Positions 33,345-43,610 of a stretch of 64,000 bases of DNA are shown here, piece after piece (position 1 is the first letter of the stretch; the number at the start of each line of letters is the position of its first letter). Below the pieces are notes generated by a model, which worked only from the letters and a program-made list of their open reading frames with translations, was not told the origin of the DNA and did no database searches. The translations under genes and the position numbers were made by a program. Source of the DNA: Berberis thunbergii (lineage: Eukaryota; Streptophyta; Magnoliopsida; Ranunculales; Berberidaceae); NCBI GenBank assembly GCA_003290165.1, contig QNQO01001160.1, positions 186,001 through 250,000 of the forward strand, in the 5' to 3' direction.

Positions 33345-35896
33345 ACTTGTTAATCGTACCATCCCCAAACTTTAATGCCCATGAAACTTGGGGTAGAAGT
33401 TTAGGCCGTTTTAAGAGCAGAAAAAGACTTGGAGACATCATCATTCCAGTTAAAAAAAATCTTTCTTTAATAACTGGGTCAAAGGAGCACTAATCTTACC
33501 ATAATCGTGAACAAATTTACAGTAGTACCCGATGAGTCCAAGAAACCCACGAAGATCCGTCAGAGAAGAAAGACACGGCTAGGAGATAACACTCGTAATT
33601 TTATCATCGTCAACTGCAACACATGGACCCGAAATAATATGCCCAAGATACCCAATAGAGGATTGAGCAAAAGAACACTTGAACGCTTTCGCAAAAAGCT
33701 TATGAGTGCTCAATAGCCCGAAGACAATAGAATGATGGTGAAGGTGATCACAGAGTGAGGCACTATACACCAATATATCATTGAAGAAAACTAAGACAAA
33801 GTTACGCAATTGAGGACGAAAAATGTCATTTATCAAACTTTGAAAAGTGGCTGGGGCATTGCTCAACCTGAAGAGCATAACCAAAAATTCATAGTGACCA
33901 TCATGTGTGCGAAAAGCCGTCTTGGAAATATCTGGTTCATGAACCCAAATTTGGTGTTAACCTGAGCGTAAATCGAGCATAGAAAACACCGATGCGCCGT
34001 GCAGTTCGTCCAATAATTCATCTACAATCGAAATTGGAAAGCGGTCCTTAATAGTGATTTTATTAAGGGCTCGATAGTCAACACACATGTGCCAAAAACC
34101 ATCATTCTTTTTAACCAAGAGTACCGGTGAAGAATAAGGGCTAGTACTGGGTCGAATAAGACCTGCAACCTTCAATTCAGATACAACTTTGTCAATTTCG
34201 ACCTTTTGAAAGTGAGGATAACGATATGGCCGAACATTGACTGGATAAACATCTGGTAAAATCGAAATATGGTGATCATGTGCTCGGGCCGAGGAAGAGT
34301 GTTGGAATTGCCAAAGACATCCAAAAATTTAGCAATAAGTGGTTGAACGACAGCTGGAATAGAACAGCCCAGGTCAACTTCCTGAGTTAACTGTAAAAGA
34401 ATATCATGATGTTCCTGTCTTAAAGAACGATGGACCTGTGTACTATCCATGAACATGACCTTAGGAGAATTGTCGCCAATTAATGTATAAGTTCGATTTG
34501 CCACTGAGAATGTCATAATCAGCTTGGAAAAGTCCCAAAAAGTAATAACACCCAGAGAGCGAAGCCATTCAGCACCTAGAACCACATCACATCCAGTGAT
34601 ACCCAAAAGGAAGAAGTGGTCGTGGAATTCATAATCTTGTTATTTTAGGGAAACATCTCAACAAGAGCATGGACTATGCAATTGGACACCATTCGCAATC
34701 ATGACGCGTAAAGCCCCAACTTTGTGGATTGAAAACCCACATTGTTTGGCAAAAGATGGGTGCAAAAAATTATGTGTTGAACCAGAGTCAACAAGGACAG
34801 TGACAGTCCTGTGTTTTAATTGTCCAGTGGTATGCATGGTTTCAAGCCGTGGGGACCCGAGAAGAGCATGAAGAGAAATTTCTAGAGGATGGTCAGACAA
34901 AGTATGATCCAGAATAGGAGGCTCAACATCAACATCGTCTTCTTCTTCCTCATTACTCTCGAGGAGCAAAATGTGGGGTTGAGGACAGCGATGGAAACAC
35001 TGATATACTTCATCGCAGTTAAAGAAAAGTCCTTTGGCACGACGTTCTTGTTGTTCAGGCCATGATAGACGTTTAACACCTGGTGGTAGACTAATAATAG
35101 ACTTTGAAGAATTTGCAGCTGTCACAGGGTTAGCAAAATTTTTGACATGCCCTCTAGATCGAGTAACATTAATCGCATTTTCATGACATAAAGCCAACTT
35201 GAAAGCATGTGTAATATTGGTGGGGTGTAGCATCCCAACTCCTGCTTGAATATCAACATGCAAACCCGATAGAAAAATGCTAATTTGATGAGATTCAGAC
35301 AAACCGGGCACCTAATTAGATAGATTTTCGAACTCGGTAATAAATGAGCGAATTGTGCCTCGTTGTACTAACTTGGAAAGAGAACTACACAAATCAATAT
35401 GTTCGCGAGAGACAAAGCGAGAATAAAGAGCTTTCGAAAATTGTTGCCAAGTTAATGTGCCCAGTGATTGGCGAATCCATCGGTACCAAGAGTTGGCATT
35501 GCCCTGAAGGTGAAGAGCGGCAATGGGAATCATCTATTCGTTGGAAAGCCCGTTGAGTTTCTGGTACTACTCAGCCTGAAATAACCAACCATACAGATCC
35601 GTTCCATCGAAACGGGGTAAATCAATACGAAGGCCCTTGCCAAAAATAGGAATAATTGGCCGTTGTTGATTCGGCTGAACATATGGTGCTGGGCGAAATG
35701 GCTGGAGATTCCTTAATACCTCTAGAATAGTGGCATTAGTGGTCTCAAGTGTGTGGAGGTGGGATGAGATCCCGGTAACTTGAGCAGTAAGCTGATCGAC
35801 TTTTTCTTGTAATTCAGCAACAATCATTATAAAAAGGGTTGTTGGTGTGGAAACGGTGTTGTTGAAGGTGATGGTCGGTGAAGAACGAAGTAACAA
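33345..35896 (-). pseudogene. Ty3/Gypsy gag-protease-RT, copy 2 (broken, inverted)
   Basis: The same protein order as copy 1, read leftward: gag from 35856 region (MIVAELQEKVDQLTAQVTGI), a gag core at 35312-35533, zinc-knuckle region near 35010, protease VLVDSGSTHNF, then reverse transcriptase at 33579-34175. The RT active site reads FFNDILVYS instead of FFDDIL, losing a catalytic Asp. Sequence similarity ends in the start of RNase H near 33400, where it passes into short integrase scraps. Several frameshifts and stops are present. Copies 1 and 2 are close enough to be one family. Confidence 0.92.
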
Positions 35897-35924
35897 GAAA
35901 AAAATTTGGCTCAGAATCGATGAT

Positions 35925-35936
35925 GCTCTGATACCA
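35925..35936 (-). other. Primer binding site of chromovirus copy 2
   Basis: The minus strand reads TGGTATCAGAGC, directly after the LTR. Confidence 0.9.
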
Positions 35937-36308
35937 GATAATAGAGACCTTGACCTTTTGATTGGAGATCAAACCACCTAGATCCTTTGATTGGGGATCA
36001 ACGACCAATAAACTAAAATAAAAACTTGTATTGTTTGCCTAAACTCTATTACATCATATGTATTTATAACTGAAAGTAAAATAATACTTCCTAATTGAAT
36101 TCAAACCTAATTCTAATCAAATAATAACTCCTAATTCAAAACAAACTAATATTCCCTAAAATAATACTTCCTAATTGAATTCAAACCTAATTCTAAAAAA
36201 ACAATAACTCCTAATTCAAAACAAGCTAATATTTCCTAAAATAGAATATTGTTTTAACTAAGACATTCTAATATCAAGTAAATACTAAATAGGATTGGCA
36301 TCCTAACA
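35937..36308 (-). mobile_element. LTR between the copy 2 integrase and gag
   Basis: On the minus strand it starts TGTTAGGATGCCAATCC (36308) just after a purine-rich GGCAGCGTGGGA tract, and ends at the primer site. It therefore serves both as the 3' LTR of the integrase to its right and as the 5' LTR of the gag-pol to its left. That is the arrangement left by a tandem pair sharing one LTR, or by a one-LTR circle. Confidence 0.85.
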
Positions 36309-36316
36309 TCCCACGC

Positions 36317-37565
36317 TGCCTGAAACAATGCTTGTCCTCAAGCCTGAAAATCTGGAAAACGTACACGAAACTGCTCGTAGTCTTCCCAAGTAGCTTCCTC
36401 CACAGGACGGTTGGTCCACTCGATACGCTAGCGAGTAACAACCTTACTGTTGCGTTCAAATAATCCTCGATCAAGTAGTTTCTCCAGGATCCACGAGGGT
36501 TCATGGGCAAGAGTAGGTAAAGTTGGGTCAGGAGTAATACCATCACCTAACTTTTTCTTTAAAAGAGAAACATGGAAAACGGGGTGGATACGAAACTCAG
36601 CCGAAAGATCAAGTTTGTAAGCCACAGAACCGATCTTTTCAAAGATTTGAAAAGGCCCATGAAACTTGGGAGAGAAAGTATTGTAATTCTGAGATGCAAC
36701 AGTGAATTGTCGATATGGTTGCAGTAGTAAGAAAACCCAATCATTAACTTCAAAATGGCACTCAGTGCGCTTACCATCAGCATATATTTTCATATGATCC
36801 TGAGCCTGATGAAGGTTATCCTTGAGAACTTGCAGAGTGCGATCACGATTCCTTAAAGCAAGGTCAACGACATGAACCGTGATGCTACCAGGTATATAGG
36901 TTGAGATCTTCGGAGGTGGCCGACTATAAACAGCTTCAAAGGGAGTCATTTTGATTGCACTATGATATGTAGTATTGTACCACCTTTCTGCCCAAGGTAA
37001 CCATTTGTCCAATGGCTAGGATGATGACTAGCAAAACATCGAAGATAACACTCTAAGGTATGATTGGTAACTTCAGTCTGACCATTAGTTTGGGGATGGT
37101 AGGCTGAACTACGACATAATTGAGTATCTTGCATCTCAAAAAAGCCTACCAAAAGTTACTTACGAAAATCGGATCACGATCGCTCACAATAGAACGAGGC
37201 ATACCATGGAGGCGAGTAATATCCCGCACAAAGACTTCAACAACTGAGGTGGCGGTGTAAGGATGAGCCAAAGAGCTGAAGTGCACATGCCAAAGAACTG
37301 AAGTGCACATACTTGGATAAACGATCAACAACGACCAAAATCGTAGATTTGCGATTAGACATTGGTAATCCATCAATAAAATCCATAGAAATATATAACC
37401 AAATATCTTCGGGTATTGGTAAGGGATTAAGCAACCCAAGAGGAGAAAGAGCTTCACTCTTATTCCGTTGGCAGATATCACAATGAGAAATAAACAACTT
37501 TACAACAGCTTTCATACCAGGCCAGTCAAAATTATGTTGAAGATGTTTATATGTGCGAAGACGTT
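36317..37565 (-). pseudogene. Gypsy integrase with chromodomain, inverted copy
   Basis: The minus strand reads the zinc-binding end ([19 protein letters not shown]), [14 protein letters not shown] with the first catalytic Asp, [14 protein letters not shown] with the second, and AYHPQTNGQTEVTN with the Glu. Then come the C-terminal domain (PKFHGPFQIFEKIGSVAYKL, HPVFHVSLLKKKLG) and a chromodomain-like end (RPVEEATWEDYEQFRVRFPD, partly in a shifted frame). A 22-bp tandem duplication at about 37265-37310 and other lesions break it. Confidence 0.9.
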
Positions 37566-38395
37566 TAAGTAACTTTTGGGAGGCCTTTTTTGAGATGCAA
37601 GATACTCAATTATGTCGTAGTTCAACCTATCATCCTTAAACTGATGGTCAGACTGAAGTTACCAATCGTACCTTAGAGTGTTATCTTCGATGTTTTGCTA
37701 GTCATCATCCTAGCCGTTGGACAAAATGGTTACATTGGGCAGAATGGTGGTACAATACTACATATCATAGTGCAATCAAAATGACTCCCTTTGAAGCTGT
37801 TTATAGTAGGCCACCTCCGAAGATCTCAACCTATATACCTGGTAGCACCGCGGTTCATGTCGTTGACCTTGCTTTACGAGACCGTGATCGCACTCTGCAA
37901 GTTCTCAAGGATAACCTTCATTAGGCTCAGGACCGTATGAAAATATATGCTGATGGTAAGCACACTGAGTGCCATTTTGAAGTTAATGATTGGGTTTTCT
38001 TACTACTGCAACCATATCGACAATCCACTGATGCATCTTAGAATTACTCTAAGCTCTCTCCCAAGTTTCATGGGCCTTTTCGAATCCTTGAAAAGATCGG
38101 TTCAGTGGCTTACAAATTTGATCTTCCAATTGCGTCTCGTATCCACCCTGTTTTCCATGTTTCTCTTTTAAAGAAGAAGTTAGGTAATGGTATTACTCTG
38201 GACCCAACTTTACCTACTCTTGCAAATGAACCCTCATGGGTCCCGGAGAAACTACTTGATCAAGGATTATTTGAACGCAATAATAAGCCCGTTACACGCT
38301 GGCTTATCAAGTGGACCAGTCGTCCTGTGGAGGAAGCTACTTGGGAAGACTACGAGCAGTTTCGTGTACGTTTTCCAGATTTTCAAGCTTGAAGA
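37566..38395 (+). pseudogene. Gypsy integrase C-terminal half with chromodomain, plus copy
   Basis: It starts at the second half of the catalytic core (FEMQDTQLCRSS) and runs through GQTEVTNRTLECYLRCFASH, AIKMTPFEAVYSRPPPKIS and HPVFHVSLLKKKLG to the chromodomain end RPVEEATWEDYEQFRVRFPD. It has stops near 37637, 37923 and 38040. The zinc-binding end and first catalytic Asp are missing. No LTR follows; instead short facing LTR-end scraps are seen at about 38417-38455. Confidence 0.9.
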
Positions 38396-39038
38396 CAAGC
38401 CTTGTTCTTCAAAATAATAGAGACCTTATCAAGGTCAAGGTTTCTATTAGAACCCTTTTTTTTTTTTTTTTTTTTTATAATAAATAGGGAGGCACTAAAA
38501 AACTAGGATGACACTATGGACGTTGCGCAACAATGTGTTTTGGTATAGTGAATCCTTAATTTCTCGCGATGATATTGTATGTCTTCCATGTGTTTTGGTA
38601 GATGTCAAGGGAATGTTGGTCCCTATAGCAAGAATAGCAAAGGTTTGGTTATCCCACACCATTTTAGTAGAGAAAAAATTGCCTAGAAATTGAGCTATAT
38701 TTTGAATTTTAATTAGTTTTATTTATAATTAAGGACCTTTTTCTCGCTAAACAACTAAGGATCCTATATGTACACAAGATTGAATTATTCGTTATATCAT
38801 TTATCTCTGTTTGAGCTGAAACTATGGAGTCAACATGGTCTTGAAGCCCAAACTTTGAGTTGAACAAACTCAACACCTAAACAAAAATCTTGTATAAATG
38901 TTGAGACCTATTCGCTAATGAACCATCGAAAAAGTATTTAATTGTGAAATCCTTTAATTTAAATTTAATCTATTCTTAATAAGGTCTTCTTAACATTCTT
39001 AATTATCTAACCAAATTCAAGATTTGGCACCCTAGTAA
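38396..39038. other. Spacer with a T-run at about 38458-38476
   Basis: GGCACTAAAAAACTAGGATGACACT at about 38492 resembles GGCACTAACAAACCAGGATGACACT at about 33327, so a short flanking segment is repeated at the far side of the complex. No gene is recognised. Confidence 0.45.
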
Positions 39039-40015
39039 ATGTTGAATTCATGTTCACAAGTATTTTTTATGTGGAAGTCCATTTTTCGTTGTGCAAGTAT
39101 TTTCTACCATCACACCCCGCTTCGTGTTGATAATGGCGATCTCATATCTTTCTGGCATGATTCTTGGTGTAGCAACCAACCTTTGAAGGATTGTTTCCAA
39201 TGTTGTTTTTCATTAGCAATTAGAAAAGGGGAGAGTTAGCAATTTTTGGTTCAATATAGATTCTTGGGATCTTTCTTTTCGATGACCCCTAAATGATGGG
39301 AAGCTTGAGGATGCCGCCAATTTAATGCACCTGTTGGATATTCAGATGCTCTCAGAGGGATTTGATAGTTTGGTGTGAAAGGGTAAATGTGTGAGTTTCT
39401 CGGTTAAAGAATTTTCGGATATGCTTGTTGCATCTCATTATGAGATCCACCCCAACAGCTTCATTTTCTCCCACAAGAATCTAGTTTGGGTGAAAAATAT
39501 TTTTCTTCAGATTAATTTCTTTTGTTGGTCAGTATTGCATTAGAGGATCCTAACTAAAGACAGGTTGAGGAAGAGAGAAATCCTTGCAGGAAGTCTTAGT
39601 GTGTTTTGTAATGAGAATGATGAAACTTTGAATCACTTGATGCTTCATTACAGATTCTCCAAATCCATTTAGAATAGTTTCTTGTCAAAATTCGGTCTGT
39701 TGATGTTTCAAGGTTCCCTTTTGGATTGGATAAATTGGTGGTCCCAAGCTAATCCATCCCGGCACGCGGAGTGGTTATGACATAGGGTTCATCATGTGTT
39801 CATGTGGTGTGTGTGGAAAGAGAGAAATAAGAGGATTTTTGAAAGACTTAACAGATCGAAACACTTTATCTTTATCGAGATTAGAGAATTGTTGTGGAAG
39901 ATGAGTTTGGCTTGTAATCTCTTTAGATACTTGTTTTTTGACACCTTCACGATGTCTTTATCGAGTAGTATTTTGTTTCTCTTCTTTTCTTCAATAAAAA
40001 TTTTCGTGTTTAGAC
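39039..40015 (+). mobile_element. LINE 3' part (ORF2 C-terminus and tail)
   Basis: The plus strand reads IFRCASIFYHHTPLRVDNGD and LISFWHDSWCSNQPLKDCF, then (through stops) a zf-RVT-like block with NESLNHL-type spacing, then FMWCVWKERNKRIFERLNRS and HFIFIEIRELLWKM near the end. This is the C-terminal region of plant L1-type ORF2. The 3' tail TTCAATAAAAATTTTCGTGT leads into TTTAGACC and an A-run at 41188-41194, after the hAT at 40016-41178. It is full of stops. Confidence 0.85.
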
Positions 40016-41178
40016 TAGGGGTGGGCATCCCATCCCGTGATCCCGATCCTGTCTCGTCCCATTCCGATTTTTTTCGGGTCTTAATGGGATTGAATAATTT
40101 CATCCTGATCCCGTCTCGTCCCGATCTAGAATGGGATGGGATGAAGATTTTCAATCCCGCCAATCCCGTCTCGTCCCGAACTAATTTATTAATATTAATT
40201 CTTAATATTTTTATTTTAGAATTGTGGATGCCCATGATGAGTCTTCATTGTACAATCAATAAGATTGCTTTCTTTTCAAGAATAATTGAAACAAAAAGAA
40301 GGTTTGATATCTCCATGTCCATGTTGCAATACTAAATTCTGTATCTAAAAGTGTCATATTCACATTTCTTATGCAACTTTGTTTATGGTTCAGGTTGGTA
40401 ATGCTTTAAAAGAACTATTCTCAACATGTGTTGTGAAGCGTAGCGACCTTTGGATAACATCCAAGCTATGGTAATTATCGTCTTAATCTTATTCCATTTG
40501 AATCTCAGTGTCATTAGTTATCAAACTCATAAATGTTGTGTCTGCAGGTGTAGCGACCACACACCTGAGGATGTCTCCAAGGCATTGAGCAAGACTTTGG
40601 AGGACCTACAACTTGACTATGTAGACCTCTATCTAGTATGTTCACCCTAATACCATTTCTATTACAGATAGATAAATTCATCTTTGTGTTTTCAAGCTTT
40701 GCATGGTTTTGGCACTAATCCTTGTATAGTTGCAGCACTAGTACTATTGATAGTAATGGAAGGCATATTTACGTTTTAAGATAATTATGTGACAGATACA
40801 TTGGCCATTTAGAACAAAGCCTAGGTCTCGTGGATTCGAGCCAAATGTGCCTTCAAGATACATGGACTGCCATGGAAGGCTTGTATGCATCAGGGCAGGC
40901 ATGAGCAATCGGTGTCAGCAACTTCTCAACAAAGAAACTTCAGGACATTCTTGCCTTTGCAAAGGTGTCCCTTGCTGTCAACCAAGTCGAATGTCACCCT
41001 GTTTGGTAGCAACCTGCCCCACTGAGATTCTCCAGATTAGTACGCTGATCACGTCCCGTCCTGAACCCGTTTGGAATGGGACGAGGTCATGATGGGGTTT
41101 TTCCCATCCCGTCCCGATCCCGTATGAACGGGATGGAATGGGTATATCTCGTCCCATCCCGTCCCGTGCCCACCCCTA
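40016..41178 (-). mobile_element. hAT-type transposon, copy 3, carrying aldo-keto reductase exons
   Basis: The ends TAGGGGTGGGCA and TGCCCACCCCTA are perfect inverted repeats. The flanking 8-bp duplication GTTTAGAC is perfect (40008-40015 and 41179-41186). The conserved ends are those of copies 1 and 2, in reverse. The interior (about 40350-41045) is unrelated to theirs and consists of a gene fragment. The target is the tail of a LINE. No transposase. Confidence 0.95.
40394..41040 (+). pseudogene. Captured aldo-keto reductase gene fragment with introns
   Basis: Three exon pieces are readable. 40394-40470 encodes [24 protein letters not shown]. 40548-40635 encodes [29 protein letters not shown]. 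40796 onward encodes IHWPF, then after a frameshift [32 protein letters not shown] and [10 protein letters not shown]. Splice sites GT and AG are intact at 40471, 40546-40547, 40636 and 40794-40795. The motifs match plant AKR4C-type NADPH-dependent aldo-keto reductases, covering mid-barrel. Start, C-terminus and catalytic N-terminal part are missing. The frameshift, a stop before AIGVS and one after HPVW make it inactive. The introns show capture at the DNA level. Confidence 0.9.
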
Positions 41179-41267
41179 GTTTAGACCAAAAAAATGTTCA
41201 CAATACTAGAAAATAACCTCTAATATTTATGTTGCAGATCTCATGCCTTCTATTAAGCCATAGTATA

Positions 41268-41950
41268 CATGATCCTATGGTGGAACGCAAGGGGTGTAGG
41301 TTCTCCATGTGCGTTCTAGAATCTAAAGGCCATCTCTCGTAAATCCAAGTCATACATTATTTTTCTCTTAGAAACCAAAACCAACTCAACAAAAATGGAG
41401 TGCATTCGCCGAGGAATTGGGTTCAAACACGGAGTAACAATACCCACAAATGGACAATCAGGTGGCTTAACTCTGTTTTGGAAAGAAGGTATCCATCTCA
41501 CTATTCTTTCTTTATGCAAGAACTATTTCAACTGCATTATCGATAATTATTTTCTCAGAATACTTGATCTGCTATATTTGTTTATGGGGAATCGAACCCA
41601 TCCCTTGGGATTCAATTATGAAATAATTTGTCCCGAGTGTTGGATTACTTTACCAGGTCTCCAATGAGGAGACCTGAACTCTATCTCCCAAAGGACAAGC
41701 TGGGGGGAAGAAGGCCCACTCACTCTGTTTTTAGGCATCTAATAAGTTTCATTGATAGGTACAACCTAGTGGATTTTCCGCTCAATGGTTCTCAATTTAC
41801 CTAAAATTACAAACGTAAAGATAAGAATGGGTAAACGCAAAACTATATCGCATTTTGGTGTTTACTGATTGGTTGAACTGTTTCCCATCGGCTATATCTC
41901 ATACTTGTTGTGCTCGGAGGTGAAGGTTGTGAAGCCTCTGACACCACCAT
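41268..41950 (+). pseudogene. LINE ORF2 endonuclease domain remnant
   Basis: MILWWNARGVGSP near 41269, then KSKSYIIFLLETKTNSTKME and GQSGGLTLFWKEG, then YNLVDFPLNGSQFT near 41760 and a DWLNCFPSA-like segment near 41870-41890. These are the N-terminal landmarks of the LINE apurinic-like endonuclease (WNxRG, LLETK, GGL). Stops and frameshifts break it. No reverse transcriptase follows. It is separate from the LINE 3' piece to its left, which ends at 41194. Confidence 0.8.
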
Positions 41951-42848
41951 TACATGACATGTCTCAAGCAACGATATTGTCTCAAACTTAGACACCCACT
42001 GCGCCCGAGTGTGGGGTTCATACTACGAATGGAACTCAACTGCCACCAAAAGACCTCGTTGCTATTTGAAATATATCAAATCCTTTATTAATCTTACATA
42101 GTAATAAGCCTCATTACCTAATGTGTGACTAGACACTTTTCAATTCAAGCCAACATTTCTAACAATACTATTAGACCCATAACATATGCCTGTAACTTAA
42201 ACACTTTTTCATGTCAATATAGGAACACAATGGACTGAATGAAATAAACTGGTTTACTCATCTTTGTCTTACCCCATTGTAAATCAATTGGAAATGGAAA
42301 GCTGTTCATACTTCTATTGGTTCTCAAATCAAGGACTATGTTTGGTTCACTTTGTTTAGAGTACTCAAAACCTCTGATAGCTTGGAGACAAATATGTGCT
42401 ATTTCTGTTGTTGTTTTGCTCTGTCTTTGTCTCTGTTATTTTCAAGCCATGTCTCCAACTTTTCATGAATTAGGAATAAAACCAACTGATCAAGCTGATT
42501 TTCTTTGTCAGTCTGAGGTTTCAGTAAAAGTGACCCAAATCCCATGAATCTTTATTACCAAAAGGTGGTATGATTGATCATTAATGGCCTTTAGATTGAG
42601 AGCCCTTAAATTTTAGCACAAAATGGAAAAATGTCAAATGATTCAATTAACGTTTTAATTCCATTTTTTACAATTTTTTTTTTGACTGTGAGGTGGACTG
42701 GGAGGTAAAAAAGGCTTTTACCCTCTGCAAATGATATTGAAAATCTTCAAGATGCTTATTCTTATTCTCTCTTTAAAATGACCAACTTAACCCATTGTTG
42801 ATTTTCATTCATAGACATTAGGCAACCCAAGTTCTCTAATAGTGTTGT
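41951..42848. other. Intergenic stretch upstream of the BZR1-like gene
   Basis: No further gene is recognised; the ORF at 42317-42547 is a Cys/Leu-rich read with no family motif. The last few hundred bases are the likely promoter of the gene at 42905. Confidence 0.4.
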
Positions 42849-42856
42849 TATAAATA
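42849..42856 (+). promoter_or_regulatory. TATA box of the BZR1-like gene
   Basis: TATAAATA, 49 bp before the chosen ATG. The leader would be short (about 20 nt), so a second start or a different promoter is possible. Confidence 0.55.
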
Positions 42857-42904
42857 GAGCCAGACCAAAACCAGTCCATTTTGAAGGGAAAAGAAAAAGG
42901 AGTC

Positions 42905-43610
42905 ATGGTGGAGAAGAAGAGTGTAGTGAGGGGGTGTATAAAAACAACTAAGAAGCCATGGTTGGTGCACAAAATGAGGAAGGATGGTGCCATTGTTACT
43001 AGTTACAGGCATCCTTCCCTTCAAGAACGAGAGAAAAACAAGGAGCGTGAACGTCGCCGTCGTTCTGTGGCTGCAAAGATATTTGCTGGCCTACGAGCTC
43101 ATGGGGACTACAAACTACCTAAACACGCCGACAACAATGATGTGCTCATGGCATTGTGTAATGAAGCTGGTTGGATAGTTTTCGAGGATGGAACAATTTA
43201 TAGAAAGGTATAACAACTAAATTTATAATCTGCATAATGACATGTAGAATGTGATGATAGTTAATATTTGTAAATTTACTGAAACCTTACCATCATCATT
43301 ATCTAGCCTAAGAATACTGTCATGACTAATTTTTATAGAGTGCATTTTTCTTAGCTCTCAGTGTTTTCCAAGTTGAAATACATTTCTGACATTTTGTCAT
43401 TGTTTTCCCAAATAGGCTGACATGAAAGAAAGTTCTGAATTGGCTCAAATTTGGCCGGACGGTCAAATTAGTTGTTCGCAGCTTATCACAGAAAATTTGA
43501 ATGAGGGCGAAGAGTATTGCACATGTTACAATGATATACACTCACAGTTTGCGCCTTTTACTCATTTTGAATCATTGTCACCTAAAGGTTTGAGCGATCT
43601 ACAAAAATAA
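42905..43610 (+). CDS. Short BES1/BZR1-like transcription factor, two exons
   Basis: Exon 1 is 42905-43207 and exon 2 is 43416-43610 (intron GT 43208, AG 43414-43415), giving about 165 residues. Residues 41-54 form the basic segment [14 protein letters not shown]. Then [35 protein letters not shown] and EDGTIYRK (to 101) complete the BZR1 DNA-binding domain of brassinosteroid-responsive factors. The intron after TYRK sits at the family's usual exon 1 boundary. Family members are usually about 300 residues or more. Here the tail of 64 residues lacks the expected Pro/Ser region with GSK3 sites and the EAR-like LxLxL end. A usual Cys in the LPKHCDNN motif is Ala here. The ATG at 42905 fits best; an upstream in-frame TTG at 42881 is not a plausible start. 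Nuclear DNA-binding is likely. Whether it is expressed, or misses further exons, is unknown. Confidence 0.8.

Noticed and set aside
40450..40650. Intact aldo-keto reductase gene
   Set aside because: Only mid-barrel exons are present, with a frameshift and stops, and the whole lies inside a transposon.
42881..42904. Upstream extension of the BZR1-like gene (KGKEKGV)
   Set aside because: The frame is open but begins with TTG, which is not a likely plant start; the ATG at 42905 aligns with the gene and with its tandem copy.
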